Shown here in pieces: positions 35,752-44,830 of a stretch of 64,000 nt of DNA. The stretch is taken from positions 62,001-126,000 of the forward strand of contig NZ_JAGFPE010000004.1 of assembly GCF_025962655.1 (NCBI RefSeq), read 5' to 3'. Numbering within the stretch: position 1 is the first letter of the stretch; the number at the start of each line of letters is the position of its first letter. The notes under the pieces were generated by a model. It ran no database searches. It worked only from the letters and a program-made list of their open reading frames with translations, and had not been told where the DNA came from. The translations under genes and the position numbers were made by a program. This DNA is from Candidatus Symbiopectobacterium sp. NZEC151 (GTDB lineage Bacteria > Pseudomonadota > Gammaproteobacteria > Enterobacterales > Enterobacteriaceae).

Positions 35752-36177
35752 ATGGATAAAGGACTGCATATGCCGGGTTCTGCGCGCGGGCTTAAAGTGG
35801 CCCAAATGCTTCAGACGATACTCAATGTTGGGTTATTATTGCTGGCGACCATTCTGGTGATTTTCCTGATGAAAGAGACATTTCATCTGGCGAAAGTGTT
35901 GCTGATCAGCAGTGAACAAGACTCTTCTTTTCAGCTCATCGAAGGGATTGTTATCTACTTTCTCTATTTTGAGTTTATCGCGCTCATCGTGAAGTATTTT
36001 CAATCGGGCTACCATTTCCCGCTGCGCTATTTTGTCTATATCGGCATTACCGCGATTATTCGCCTGATCATCGTAGACCACAAAGATCCGCTGGATACTC
36101 TCGCTTATGCTGCCGCTATTCTGGTGCTGGTGGTGACGCTTTATCTGGCTAACAGCAAACGGCTTATGCGGGAGTGA
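35752..36177 (+). CDS. psiE: Phosphate-starvation-inducible protein PsiE
   Basis: A 141-residue inner-membrane protein with four helices. The central block [25 protein letters not shown] with I-R-L-I-I-V-D-H-K and the ending N-S-K-R-L-M-R-E match E. coli PsiE closely. Its biochemical role is unknown. It is convergent with yegS, 7 bases apart. Confidence 0.95.
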   Translation: MDKGLHMPGSARGLKVAQMLQTILNVGLLLLATILVIFLMKETFHLAKVLLISSEQDSSFQLIEGIVIYFLYFEFIALIVKYFQSGYHFPLRYFVYIGITAIIRLIIVDHKDPLDTLAYAAAILVLVVTLYLANSKRLMRE

Positions 36178-36184
36178 CAGCGCG

Positions 36185-37084
36185 TTATGCCAGCAGCGGA
36201 CACTGTGGTGGCAGCCGACAGGTCAAGGCGGCGGGCAGGATCTCAATGCGGAACCGGTTGGCGCTTAACGGCTCGCCGTCCAGGTTAAAGGTGATGTCGT
36301 CAGGCGCAACGATCTCCAGCCAGGGCAAGGTTGCAGCGATCACGTTTGGATTTTCGCTGCCAGTGAACAGTGCCTGAAGCATATTGGGTAGCAACTCTTT
36401 GGCCGAAAGCACGCGCAGTTGCAACTGCCCATCGTTAATCAGCGCCTCCGGGCACAGCGGTTGGCCACCACCCGCCTGCCGTCCGTTACCGATGGCGATC
36501 ACCAGCGTATCACCTGACCATTGAAAGTCCGGGCCGCGAATGTCGCAGCGCTCTGCGGTCAGCATATCCATACGCAGCAGGGCGTGCAGCACATAGGAAG
36601 CACCGCCCAGTGCGGATTTCATCTTCGAGGGCGTTTCTGTGGTGATGCGTGTGGCGAAGCCGCCGGTCGCCATATTGATGAAATAATGGCTGTCATTGAC
36701 GCAGGCAACATCGACAGGCGTCGGGTGCCCTTTCAGCGCCAATGCGAGTGCATGTTCGATATCAAGCGGGATCTGGCAACTGGTGGCAAAATCATTCGCG
36801 GTGCCAAGCGGGATGATCCCGAGTGCTGGGCGCTGGGCTGGCCCACATTGCACCAATGCGCTGGCGACCTCATTGATGGTGCCATCGCCACCGGCAGCAA
36901 TCACATTATCCACCTTAAGCTGTACGGCCTCCTCGACGTAGCGTTTGGCATCACCGTGTTCCCAGGTCACGCGCACATGCAGCGTAAACCCGGCTTCTCT
37001 GTGCTGTTGCACTGCGTTGCGCAAGGTATCGTTATCGGTGTTTTTACCATTGAGAATCAGCAGGGATACGGGGTGTTGGCTCAT
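36185..37084 (-). CDS. yegS: YegS-type lipid kinase
   Basis: A 299-residue diacylglycerol-kinase-like phospholipid kinase. It shows L-L-I-L-N-G-K at the start, the nucleotide-binding [11 protein letters not shown] and G-T-A-N-D-F-A motifs, and F-N-L-D-G-E-P-L near the C-terminus, all typical of YegS. The ATG at 37084 has GGAG 8 bases upstream; an extended in-frame start at 37210 is rejected because it lies in the terminator region. Confidence 0.94.
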   Translation of the reverse strand: MSQHPVSLLILNGKNTDNDTLRNAVQQHREAGFTLHVRVTWEHGDAKRYVEEAVQLKVDNVIAAGGDGTINEVASALVQCGPAQRPALGIIPLGTANDFATSCQIPLDIEHALALALKGHPTPVDVACVNDSHYFINMATGGFATRITTETPSKMKSALGGASYVLHALLRMDMLTAERCDIRGPDFQWSGDTLVIAIGNGRQAGGGQPLCPEALINDGQLQLRVLSAKELLPNMLQALFTGSENPNVIAATLPWLEIVAPDDITFNLDGEPLSANRFRIEILPAALTCRLPPQCPLLA

Positions 37085-37195
37085 GGCGTGCTCCTTTTTT
37101 GCGCTGAAAAGAGGCAATTGCAAGTATAAACAGCGTAGCCAGAAATGGCCGTGAACGGTATCAGAACAAGGGATAAAGCAGGAAAAAAGCCAAAG

Positions 37196-37226
37196 AAAAA
37201 GCCAGCCCAAGGGAGATTGGGCTGGC
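37196..37226 (-). terminator. Terminator (minus strand) upstream of yegS
   Basis: GCCAGCCCAA (37201-37210) and TTGGGCTGGC (37217-37226) form a perfect 10-bp stem, followed on the minus strand by TTTTTCTTTGG. It probably ends the trhP transcript. Confidence 0.8.
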
Positions 37227-37370
37227 CAAGGAGGTGGTTCCTAGTAGTATCACTACGCTTATTTTTCGTTCTAGATTTTCTCAGCGAGGCAATACTAACC
37301 AGATAGTAGGGGTATTGATGTGATCTGTTTCTAAAATTTGCGAAAAGTCGCAGGTTGATCTTGCTCCTCG

Positions 37371-37452
37371 GTCATTCCCGCGCAGGCGGGAATCTCTTAC
37401 AGGCTAAACGCGTTTCTTCTGCAAGAGGTCCCCGGCTTTCGCCGAGGACGAC
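37371..37452. repeat. 82-base dispersed intergenic repeat, copy 1
   Basis: It begins GTCATTCCCGCG and ends CTTTCGCCGAGGACGAC. It contains two hairpins (ATTCCCGC/GCGGGAAT and CCCCGGC/GCCGAGG). A second copy at 63578-63659 has the same length and orientation, with about 70 of 82 positions identical by eye. Both are downstream of genes. Confidence 0.85.
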
Positions 37453-37474
37453 ACATAAGGGGGGTTACGCCGCC

Positions 37475-38839
37475 TTACGCTGCATTGGGGTTACGGGTGG
37501 TCACGTCACTCGGCAGGTTACGCAGCAATAACGCAAACTCCAGCGCCACGTCATCCGGCACCGGCAGGTACACAATATGTCCGTTGCCCGGTGCGACATC
37601 GATGGCTTCGCCTTTGGCGTTTTGCAGCGCATCGAGCGTGAATTGAATGTTGCCGTTCGGCGTCATCATCTCCACGCTGTCCCCGAGGGAGAACTTGTTT
37701 TTCACTGCCACTTCAGCCAATCCATTACGCCGCTCACCGGTAAATTCACCGACAAACTGCTGACGATCCGATACCGAATAGCCGTATTCGTAGTTCTGGT
37801 AATCTTCATGAACGTGGCGACGCAGGAAACCTTCGGTGTAGCCACGGTGTGCCAGGCCTTCCAGCGTTTGCAGCAACGTCGGATCGAAGGGTTTGCCTGC
37901 GGCAGCATCGTCGATCGCCTGACGGTAAACCTGTGCCGTGCGTGCGCAGTAATAGAAGGATTTGGTACGGCCTTCGATCTTGAGCGAGTGCACGTGCATC
38001 TGGGTTAAGCGTTCCACGTGCTGAATGGCGCGCAGATCGCGCGAGTTCATGATGTAGGTGCCGTGCTCATCTTCGAAGGCACTCATGTATTCACCGGGGC
38101 GCAGGTTCTCTTCCAGCATAAACACTTTGTCGGTCGGCTCACCAATACCCAGCGTGGGTTCTACATTCTGGACCGGAATCGGTTCGTGCAGGTGAACAAT
38201 ATTGCCGGTATCGTCTTCCTTGCCTTCCTGTACCTTGTATTCCCAACGGCAGGCGTTAGTGCAGGTGCCCTGATTGGGGTCACGCTTGTTGATATAACCG
38301 GAAAGCAGGCAGCGGCCAGAGTAGGCCATGCACAACGCACCGTGCACGAAAATTTCCAGCTCCATCTCCGGCACCTGCTGGCGGATTTCGGCAATCTCTT
38401 CCAGTGACAGTTCGCGGGACAGGATCACGCGGCTCAGCCCCATCTGCTGCCAGAATTTCACCGTTGCCCAGTTCACCGCGTTGGCTTGCACCGAAAGGTG
38501 AATCTGCATGTGCGGAAAGTTTTCTCTTACCAGCATGATCAGGCCGGGATCGGACATGATCAACGCATCCGGCCCCATATCAATCACGGGTTGAAGATCG
38601 CGCAGGAAGGTTTTCAGCTTGGCGTTGTGCGGGGCGATGTTCACCACCACGTAGAATTTTTTCCCCAGTTCGTGGGCTTCATTGATAGCGAGCGCCAGCG
38701 TCTGGTGGTTGAATTCGTTATTGCGCACCCGCAGGCTGTAACGGGGTTGACCGGCATAGATCGCATCAGCGCCATACGCGAAGGCGTAGCGCATATTTTT
38801 CAGCGTACCGGCCGGAGAAAGCAGTTCCGGTTTAAACAT
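37475..38839 (-). CDS. trhP: tRNA 5-hydroxyuridine synthesis protein TrhP (YegQ)
   Basis: A 454-residue U32-peptidase-family protein needed for prephenate-dependent 5-hydroxyuridine formation at the tRNA wobble position. The family signature E-I-F-V-H-G-A-L-C-M-A-Y-S-G-R-C and the cysteine cluster G-T-C-T-N-A-C-R-W, likely iron-sulphur ligands, are present. The start M-F-K-P-E-L-L-S-P-A-G-T-L is conserved. Its usual E. coli neighbourhood (mdt-bae, yegS) is roughly kept here. Confidence 0.95.
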   Translation of the reverse strand: MFKPELLSPAGTLKNMRYAFAYGADAIYAGQPRYSLRVRNNEFNHQTLALAINEAHELGKKFYVVVNIAPHNAKLKTFLRDLQPVIDMGPDALIMSDPGLIMLVRENFPHMQIHLSVQANAVNWATVKFWQQMGLSRVILSRELSLEEIAEIRQQVPEMELEIFVHGALCMAYSGRCLLSGYINKRDPNQGTCTNACRWEYKVQEGKEDDTGNIVHLHEPIPVQNVEPTLGIGEPTDKVFMLEENLRPGEYMSAFEDEHGTYIMNSRDLRAIQHVERLTQMHVHSLKIEGRTKSFYYCARTAQVYRQAIDDAAAGKPFDPTLLQTLEGLAHRGYTEGFLRRHVHEDYQNYEYGYSVSDRQQFVGEFTGERRNGLAEVAVKNKFSLGDSVEMMTPNGNIQFTLDALQNAKGEAIDVAPGNGHIVYLPVPDDVALEFALLLRNLPSDVTTRNPNAA

Positions 38840-38869
38840 GGTGTCTCTCTGGTCTGATCACAAGTCAGG

Positions 38870-38888
38870 CTGTTCCCCGGGGGAACAG
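38870..38888. promoter_or_regulatory. Perfect palindrome in the trhP upstream region
   Basis: CTGTTCCCC-G-GGGGAACAG is a 9-bp perfect dyad 31 bases before the trhP start. It could be an operator overlapping the trhP promoter or leader. It does not match LexA spacing. Confidence 0.45.
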
Positions 38889-38941
38889 TAAAGGAGGGGG
38901 ATTCTAGCGCTAATGTCGGTAAAAATCAGCTAACGACGCAG

Positions 38942-38983
38942 AAAAAGTGTGGCTATTGCCCACGCGCACGCTGGCGTGGGCAA
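38942..38983 (-). terminator. Terminator of the glutathionyl-hydroquinone reductase gene
   Basis: TTGCCCACGC (38956-38965) pairs with GCGTGGGCAA (38974-38983). On the minus strand the stem is followed within 10 bases by a run of five T. Confidence 0.75.
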
Positions 38984-38989
38984 CGAGGA

Positions 38990-39931
38990 TTACTTCCCGA
39001 GGCTGGCGCGGTTGTGCGCACGTTGTAAATCAACCTGTGGACCGAGCGGCACAATGCCGGTCGGGTTCAGCCAGCGGATACCGTAATAACCCGCTTTAAT
39101 GTGGTCGATGTTGACCGTCTGTTTGATGCCCTGCCACTGATAAAGCTCACGCAGGTAGTTCGACAGATGAGGGTAATCCTCAATGCGGCGGATATTGCAT
39201 TTGAACGCACCGTGATAGGCAACATCAAAACGCACCAAAGTCACAAACAGTCGCCAGTCGGCTTCGGTAATGGTATCACCGGCAATATAGCGATTCGTCG
39301 CCAGATGCGTCTCAACGCGGTCCAGCGTATCGAACAGTGTCGTCACGGCGTTTTCGTAGTGCTCTTGGGTTTTGGCAAAGCCGGTTTTGTACACGCCGTT
39401 GTTGATGTTGTGGTAAATCAACTCGTTCCATTGATCAATGGTGGGGCGCAGGGCGAGGGGATAATAATCCTCGTGGTTACCGGTCAAGGCATCAAACTGG
39501 CTGTTGAACAGACGAATGATATCGGCCGATTCGTTATTAACGATGCGCCCTTCGATACGATCCCACAGTACTGGCACTGAAACTTTACCGGTGTAATGGG
39601 CATCGCTGGCGGTATACAACTGATGCAGGTAACGTACGGGGGCAACGTGCTCGCCCGCCTCTTGCGGGGTGGTAAACTCCCAGCCGTTATCTGCAATCAC
39701 CGGTTGCGCAATGGACAGGGAAACAATATTTTCCAACCCCTTAAGCTTGCGAAACATCAAGGTGCGCGACGCCCACGGGCAGAGATAAGAAACAAAAAGT
39801 TGATAGCGGCCCGCTTCTGGGATCAGTGTTGTTTGGCGAAACAGCGTTTCCTGGCGCTGAAAAGCCCCATTTTTGATCTCTTCTGCGGCGACATCGCCAT
39901 TGACCCACTGGCCGTTGACTAAACCTGACAT
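38990..39931 (-). CDS. yqjG: Glutathionyl-hydroquinone reductase (YqjG-like GST)
   Basis: A 313-residue Xi-class glutathione transferase that removes glutathione from S-glutathionyl-hydroquinones. The catalytic motif S-Y-L-C-P-W-A-S-R is at about 49-57; N-N-E-S-A-D-I-I-R (glutathione binding) and the long all-alpha C-terminal domain with D-W-R-L-F-V-T-L-V-R-F-D are present. It is slightly shorter than E. coli YqjG. A lone gene. Confidence 0.93.
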   Translation of the reverse strand: MSGLVNGQWVNGDVAAEEIKNGAFQRQETLFRQTTLIPEAGRYQLFVSYLCPWASRTLMFRKLKGLENIVSLSIAQPVIADNGWEFTTPQEAGEHVAPVRYLHQLYTASDAHYTGKVSVPVLWDRIEGRIVNNESADIIRLFNSQFDALTGNHEDYYPLALRPTIDQWNELIYHNINNGVYKTGFAKTQEHYENAVTTLFDTLDRVETHLATNRYIAGDTITEADWRLFVTLVRFDVAYHGAFKCNIRRIEDYPHLSNYLRELYQWQGIKQTVNIDHIKAGYYGIRWLNPTGIVPLGPQVDLQRAHNRASLGK

Positions 39932-40084
39932 GATATAGCGTTCCCCATCTTGCCTGTTGTCGGTGAGACAAACCTAAAAAATAATCATAGTTATTGTTGT
40001 GACGTTATCCATGTTAACAGCCGGAGCAATACGAAACAGGGCAGATTTTTCATCAAGTCGAACAGTTTTTTTGACGAGCTGGCT

Positions 40085-41017
40085 TTAACGCTGATTTCCC
40101 GACGTGCCCGTGCAGCCGTACCAGGGGGGAGTGCTGAGCTGTTCGGCCAGAAAATCGATAAAGCGTCTTACCTTCAGCGGCAGCAATTTGCGCGTTGGGT
40201 AGACGGCGTAAATATTCAGCTCCAGCGTGGTGTAATCGGGCAATACTTCGACCAGCGTACCTGCGCGTAAATCTTCACCCACCAGAAAATCCGGTTGCAG
40301 AATAATGCCCTGATGCGCCAGCGCTGCATAACGGCAGGTATCCCCGTTGTTGGCATGAATATGCGGTTGAGTTTTCACCGTGATAGCTTCACTGCCGTCA
40401 TTGGGAGAGAAGTGCCACTCATTGCCCGGTGCCCAATAGCTGTACGAGATAACGCGATGATCGCGCAGCGCCTGCGGATGTTGCGGTGTACCCTGTTGCG
40501 CCAGATAGGCCGGTGAGGCACACAGCACCATGCGTGTTTTGGCGAGCGGACGACACACCAGCATCGAGTTAGGCAATTGTGCGATGCGAATCACCACGTC
40601 GTAGCCTTCTTCCACCAGATCCACCACGCGGTCGGACAGAATGATATCGAGTTTTACCTGCGGGTTCTCTTCCACAAATTTACCCCACAGCGGCGCAAGG
40701 TATTTCACGCCGAAGGTTTGCGGCGCACCGACGCGTAATCGCCCATGAACCTCCGCCGAGCAGGCGGTAATTTCCGATTCGGCCTCTTTTACCGATGCCA
40801 GCAACTCTTTGCAGCGCAAATAGTAGTTCTGGCCTTCCTCCGTCAACGATAATCGGCGCGTTGTGCGCTGCAACAGACGCACACCGAGGTACTCCTCCAA
40901 CTCGGCAACGTGACGTGACACCACCGGCTTAGACAACGCCACGGTATCCATAGCCCCGACAAAACTGCCTGCCTCAACGACCGCCACAAAGGTATTCATC
41001 GCCTGAAACTTGTCCAT
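40085..41017 (-). CDS. LysR-family regulator
   Basis: A 310-residue LysR regulator. The winged HTH (about 1-60; F-V-A-V-V-E-A-G-S-F, S-K-P-V-V-S-R-H-V-A-E-L-E, L-L-Q-R-T-T-R-R-L-S-L-T) precedes a substrate-binding domain (about 90-295). It belongs by eye to the CrgA/DmlR-like branch. It is divergent from the oxidoreductase-hydrolase pair with inverted repeats in between, so it probably regulates those genes. Confidence 0.92.
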   Translation of the reverse strand: MDKFQAMNTFVAVVEAGSFVGAMDTVALSKPVVSRHVAELEEYLGVRLLQRTTRRLSLTEEGQNYYLRCKELLASVKEAESEITACSAEVHGRLRVGAPQTFGVKYLAPLWGKFVEENPQVKLDIILSDRVVDLVEEGYDVVIRIAQLPNSMLVCRPLAKTRMVLCASPAYLAQQGTPQHPQALRDHRVISYSYWAPGNEWHFSPNDGSEAITVKTQPHIHANNGDTCRYAALAHQGIILQPDFLVGEDLRAGTLVEVLPDYTTLELNIYAVYPTRKLLPLKVRRFIDFLAEQLSTPPWYGCTGTSGNQR

Positions 41018-41043
41018 TCTGCACTCCGCATGATTGTTTCTAT

Positions 41044-41085
41044 ATCAGAGACAATTCATCTCTAAACACCGTATATATCTCTGAT
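41044..41085. promoter_or_regulatory. LysR-type operator repeats
   Basis: AGAGA-CAATTCA-TCTCT at 41047-41063 is a perfect dyad, and ATCAGAGA (41044-41051) recurs inverted as TCTCTGAT at 41078-41085. Both lie between the divergent LysR gene and its presumed targets, as expected for paired recognition and activation sites. Confidence 0.55.
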
Positions 41086-41177
41086 TATAAGACTTGTAAA
41101 CTCCCAAACCATGAAGCGAAACCTGTGTTTCATTCACTAACTATATACATATCAGCTAATTAACCAGGAGTTTCATC

Positions 41178-41810
41178 ATGATCATCACCGTTGTAGGCAC
41201 TGGCAATATGGGGTCCAGTTTTGTTAAGCGTTTTACGCTGGCAGGGCATCAGGTTCGCGTGACAGGGCGTGACCTTAACAAAGCACAGGCATTAGCCGCG
41301 CAGTTTAGCGGTGCACAGGCGCTGCCTGCCACGGTTGCCGCGCAAGGTGCGCAGGTGATTGTGCTGGCGACCGCCTACGATGATGCGGTTAGCGCACTCT
41401 CTTCACTGGGCGATATCAGCGGCAAAGTGGTGATTGATATTACCAACCCGCTGTCGGCTGATTACATGAGCCTGACGCTCGGCCACAGCACGTCAGCCGC
41501 GGAAGAGATCGCCAAAGCGTTCCCGACGGCGCATATCGTCAAAGCGTTTAACACCACGTTTGCCCAGGTGGTAGCAGAAGGCCCAGCCTTTGTCGCAGGG
41601 CAGGTTGCGCCCGTGTTTTATGCCGGGGATGACGCGGAAGCCAAAGCCACTGTGCAGACCTTGATTGCCAGTACCGGCTTCAAACCGGTGGATGCCGGCA
41701 CGCTGCGCAACGCCCGTTATCTCGAACCGTTAGCCGGTTTGAATATCTATTTTGGCTACGGCGCGGGGTTAGGCACCGATGTCGTTCCGGCCTGGCTGAG
41801 CCGCGCATAA
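41178..41810 (+). CDS. NADP-binding F420-reductase-like oxidoreductase
   Basis: A 210-residue Rossmann-fold protein with G-T-G-N-M-G at residues 7-12, followed by T-G-R-D for cofactor phosphate recognition. The A-F-N-T-T-F-A and D-A-G-T-L-R-N-A-R-Y-L-E-P motifs are typical of NADPH-dependent F420 reductase-like (DUF-type) proteins widespread in bacteria without F420. The natural substrate is unknown. AGGAG precedes the ATG. First gene of a two-gene unit with the YcaC-like hydrolase. Confidence 0.85.
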   Translation: MIITVVGTGNMGSSFVKRFTLAGHQVRVTGRDLNKAQALAAQFSGAQALPATVAAQGAQVIVLATAYDDAVSALSSLGDISGKVVIDITNPLSADYMSLTLGHSTSAAEEIAKAFPTAHIVKAFNTTFAQVVAEGPAFVAGQVAPVFYAGDDAEAKATVQTLIASTGFKPVDAGTLRNARYLEPLAGLNIYFGYGAGLGTDVVPAWLSRA

Positions 41811-41846
41811 GCAACAACTACTACATTGACGAAACAGGAGAATGGA

Positions 41847-42674
41847 ATGAAAAAGGTACTTAGCGTCGCGATCGCATCGCTGTTGATGGCTGGGGTTTGC
41901 GCTCCGTCGTTTGCTCAGGATCGTCCGGCCGACATCATCAGCCCGATAGCCGATCAGATTTTGCCGAACAAGGTTAGCACCGCCGACGCGCGTAAAGCCG
42001 GGCGCGTGGCCTACGACAAGCCAACCCCCGAAAACACCATTATGCTGTTTATCGATCAGCAGGTGGGTTTGATGGCCAGTACGCGTGATTTCAATCAGGC
42101 ATCCGGCTATAAAGCCAACGTGGTCGCGTTGGCCGAAATGGCGAAAGCGTTAAAGATTCCGGTGTTGATCACCTCGTCCAATGCGCAATGGCAAAACGGC
42201 GACACCCTGCCGGAACTGAAAGAGATCTTTAAAGATGAACCCATTTACCGTCGCACCGGGATCATCAATGCCTATGAAGATCCGTCATTCCGTAAAGCAC
42301 TGGAAGATCTGGTGAAGAAGACCGGTCGTACCCACATCATCATTTCTGGGGTAACGCTGGGTACCTGCGTTGCCTTCCCGACGCTCGCCATGTTGAATGA
42401 CGGCTATCAGGTTTATCCGGTGGTGGATGCCTCCGGTGCCTGGAGTAAGTATGAAGCGGATGCGGCGATGCAACGCATGACGGCAGCGGGCGCGCAGTTG
42501 GAAACGGTCTACGCGTTAGGGGCAGAGCTTCAAGCCGACTGGAAGAAACCTTCAGCCGATGCCATGTTGAAGCCCTTTATCGACGGATTGCCGGAATACG
42601 GCTGGATCGTGCAGAATTACTGGAACAACGCCAACAAACACACCGTGCCGGATCCGTTTGGTGTGGTGAAGTAA
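41847..42674 (+). CDS. Exported isochorismatase-family (YcaC-like) hydrolase
   Basis: A 275-residue cysteine hydrolase with an unusual Sec signal peptide (K-K start, hydrophobic core, predicted cleavage after S-F-A near residue 23), so a periplasmic location is inferred. The catalytic domain has D69 (L-F-I-D-Q-Q-V-G), the YcaC-like R-R-T-G-I-I-N-A-Y block and nucleophile C173 (G-V-T-L-G-T-C-V-A-F-P). The substrate is unknown. The ATG at 41847 is preceded by AGGAG; an earlier in-frame ATG at 41826 would spoil the signal peptide. It follows the oxidoreductase gene by 36 bases. Confidence 0.88.
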   Translation: MKKVLSVAIASLLMAGVCAPSFAQDRPADIISPIADQILPNKVSTADARKAGRVAYDKPTPENTIMLFIDQQVGLMASTRDFNQASGYKANVVALAEMAKALKIPVLITSSNAQWQNGDTLPELKEIFKDEPIYRRTGIINAYEDPSFRKALEDLVKKTGRTHIIISGVTLGTCVAFPTLAMLNDGYQVYPVVDASGAWSKYEADAAMQRMTAAGAQLETVYALGAELQADWKKPSADAMLKPFIDGLPEYGWIVQNYWNNANKHTVPDPFGVVK

Positions 42675-42716
42675 GCGGTCATTAACGGGTTCCCGCTGGT
42701 CGGGAGCCTCAGTGCG

Positions 42717-43445
42717 CTAGACCACTTCACAGGAGCCGGCTTCCCAGCGGTATCCCATGCCATAAACGGTGCGGATAAACGATGTCTGTTCGTCCAGTTG
42801 CTCCAGCTTGCGTCGCAGATTTTTGATATGGCTATCAATGGTGCGATCGGTGACGACGCGGTAGTCGTCGTAGAGCTTATCCAGCAGCGCTTCGCGCGAG
42901 AAAACCTTACCGGGCTCTGCCGAAAGGGTTTTCAGCAGGCGAAACTCTGCCGGTGTCAGATCGAGCGGTTGCCCGAGGTAGCTGGCCTGAAAACGGCGGT
43001 TATCGATCTGCAAGGCGGCTTCCAGCCCCGCTTCGGGCGGCGGCGCAGACTGCCAGCGGCAACGGCGCAGCAGGGTTTTCACCCGCACCACCACTTCCCG
43101 TGGGCTGTAGGGTTTGCAGATATAATCATCCGCACCAATTTCCAATCCCAGCAGCCGGTCAATCTCTTCGCTGCGCGCGGTAACCATAATAATCGGCACA
43201 TTGGAAAACTGGCGGATGACGCGGCACAGCGTCAGGCCATCGGTGCCTGGCAGCATCAAATCCAGCAGAATCAACGACGGTGAGTGCTCACGCACCCAGG
43301 GCAACACCTCATCGCCGTGAGTAATCCAGTGTGTGTGGTACTCTGCGGCCTGAAGGTAGTCCACCAAAAGCTGGCCGAGCTTGGGCTCATCTTCAACAAT
43401 CAGCACCTGCTCTGGCAGCGTCTCGTTCGATAAGGTTTCGGTCAT
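42717..43445 (-). CDS. baeR: Response regulator BaeR
   Basis: An OmpR-type regulator of 242 residues. The receiver (about 10-125) has E-D-E-P, phosphoacceptor Asp in [11 protein letters not shown], and K-P-Y-S-P-R-E. The winged-helix DNA-binding domain has T-P-A-E-F-R-L-L and [11 protein letters not shown]. It activates mdtABCD in response to envelope stress, indole and toxic compounds. Last gene of the mdtABCD-baeSR operon. Confidence 0.95.
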   Translation of the reverse strand: MTETLSNETLPEQVLIVEDEPKLGQLLVDYLQAAEYHTHWITHGDEVLPWVREHSPSLILLDLMLPGTDGLTLCRVIRQFSNVPIIMVTARSEEIDRLLGLEIGADDYICKPYSPREVVVRVKTLLRRCRWQSAPPPEAGLEAALQIDNRRFQASYLGQPLDLTPAEFRLLKTLSAEPGKVFSREALLDKLYDDYRVVTDRTIDSHIKNLRRKLEQLDEQTSFIRTVYGMGYRWEAGSCEVV

Positions 43446-43452
43446 CGGCGTT

Positions 43453-44823
43453 TCAGGATTCCGGTGGATGAAGCGGGAATTCGGCGGTCATCTGCAAACC
43501 ACCGAGTAAGGAAGCGCTAGCATACAATCGTCCCCCGTGGGCCTCAACGATATTCTTGCAGATAGCCAATCCCAGCCCTGAACCGCCGCTGGCGCGATTG
43601 CGTGATCGTTCTGCGCGGTAGAAGCGATCGAAAATCCGCGCCAGTTGCTCGGCGTCGACGCCCGGTGCGCTGTCTTCCCATATCAGGGTGCACACGCCAT
43701 TTTCAGTATGGGCTCGGATCTGTAACTGTCCACCGTTGTCGGTGTAGCGCAGGCTGTTCTCCAACAGGTTGTTAAACAGCTGGCTGAGTCGGTCCGGATC
43801 GCCAAAGGCGCTGGCGCGCTCAGGCAGTTGTGTGATGACCTTGATGTGTTTTTTCTGAAAGCGCTCGTTGAAGGACGCAACGCTGATATGCAGCAGTTGG
43901 ATCAAATCCACGGAAACCCGGCGGTAAGCGAGCGCGCCGACATCGGAGAGTGACAGCTGGTGCAGGTCATCCACCAGCTTGGTCAGCGTGGAGACTTCGT
44001 TTTGCAACGAGAGCAGGGAGCCGGTATTGGCCTTGCGCACGCCATCCTGTATGGCTTCCAGTTCGCCGCGCAGTACCGCCAACGGCGTGCGCAGCTCATG
44101 GGAAATATCGGCCATAAAGGCGCGGCGCGACTGCTCGTTTTTTTCCAGTGCGGTGGCGAGTTGGTTAAAATCCTGCGCCAGTCGGCCTAACTCATCGCGG
44201 GTATTGACCGGCACGCGAGCGGTAAACTCCCCGGCTGCCAGACGGTGAATGCCCTGCATCAGCCGTTTTACCGGTGCTAGCAGGCCGCGCGCCATCAGCC
44301 AGGTCACAATGATGGCGAGCAGCGTTGACAGCCCGACAATAAACCAACTGGTGCGCTGTTGCTGCCGGTCGAAATTGATATCCGCATCGCGCGTCAGGCG
44401 TTCACTGGGGGATGCCACCACCCAACCGACCACCACGCCCTGATGGCGAATGGCTTGCCAGGTGCTTTCGGCGGCAATCGGCGCGGGAGAACCAAACAGT
44501 CGGTTACGCTGGGCATCCAGCACCCAGAGCCGGACTCGCCAGCCGCGCATGCTGTTGCCGTCATCTTCATTTTGGTCCATGGTGTGCAGCAGTTTGAACA
44601 CCAGGCGTTCATTGTTACGCAGGAATGTCCAATCGCCGTACTGCGCGTATTGTTCCTGCAATGCATCACGCAACTGCTCGACGCGCTGCGCATTGCCTTG
44701 CTTGATGTAATCAACAAAGCCGCGTTCGAAGCTCATCCGCACGCCCCAATGCATGGTGATCAGCACCAGCATGCAGGTGGCAAAAATGGCGAGAAACAGT
44801 TTAGCGGTAATGCCGAATCTCAT
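43453..44823 (-). CDS. baeS: Sensor histidine kinase BaeS
   Basis: A 456-residue inner-membrane kinase with two helices (about 7-28 and 155-180), a periplasmic domain between them, HAMP (about 180-232), H-box [12 protein letters not shown]-box L-L-E-N-S-L-R-Y-T and G2 G-S-G-L-G-L-A. It senses envelope stress and phosphorylates BaeR. It is spaced 7 bases from both mdtD and baeR. Confidence 0.95.
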   Translation of the reverse strand: MRFGITAKLFLAIFATCMLVLITMHWGVRMSFERGFVDYIKQGNAQRVEQLRDALQEQYAQYGDWTFLRNNERLVFKLLHTMDQNEDDGNSMRGWRVRLWVLDAQRNRLFGSPAPIAAESTWQAIRHQGVVVGWVVASPSERLTRDADINFDRQQQRTSWFIVGLSTLLAIIVTWLMARGLLAPVKRLMQGIHRLAAGEFTARVPVNTRDELGRLAQDFNQLATALEKNEQSRRAFMADISHELRTPLAVLRGELEAIQDGVRKANTGSLLSLQNEVSTLTKLVDDLHQLSLSDVGALAYRRVSVDLIQLLHISVASFNERFQKKHIKVITQLPERASAFGDPDRLSQLFNNLLENSLRYTDNGGQLQIRAHTENGVCTLIWEDSAPGVDAEQLARIFDRFYRAERSRNRASGGSGLGLAICKNIVEAHGGRLYASASLLGGLQMTAEFPLHPPES

Positions 44824-44830
44824 CGTATCC

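Larger units (their letters stand above)
37085..37474. other. 390-base gap between yegS and trhP with a terminator and a dispersed repeat
   Basis: No gene recognised. It contains a minus-strand terminator (37196-37226), an AT-rich stretch without clear features, and an 82-base repeat copy (37371-37452). Confidence 0.6.

Noticed and set aside
38870-38888. LexA box at the trhP palindrome
   Set aside because: It has CTGT and ACAG ends but the spacing is 11 rather than 8 bases and the centre is GC-rich.
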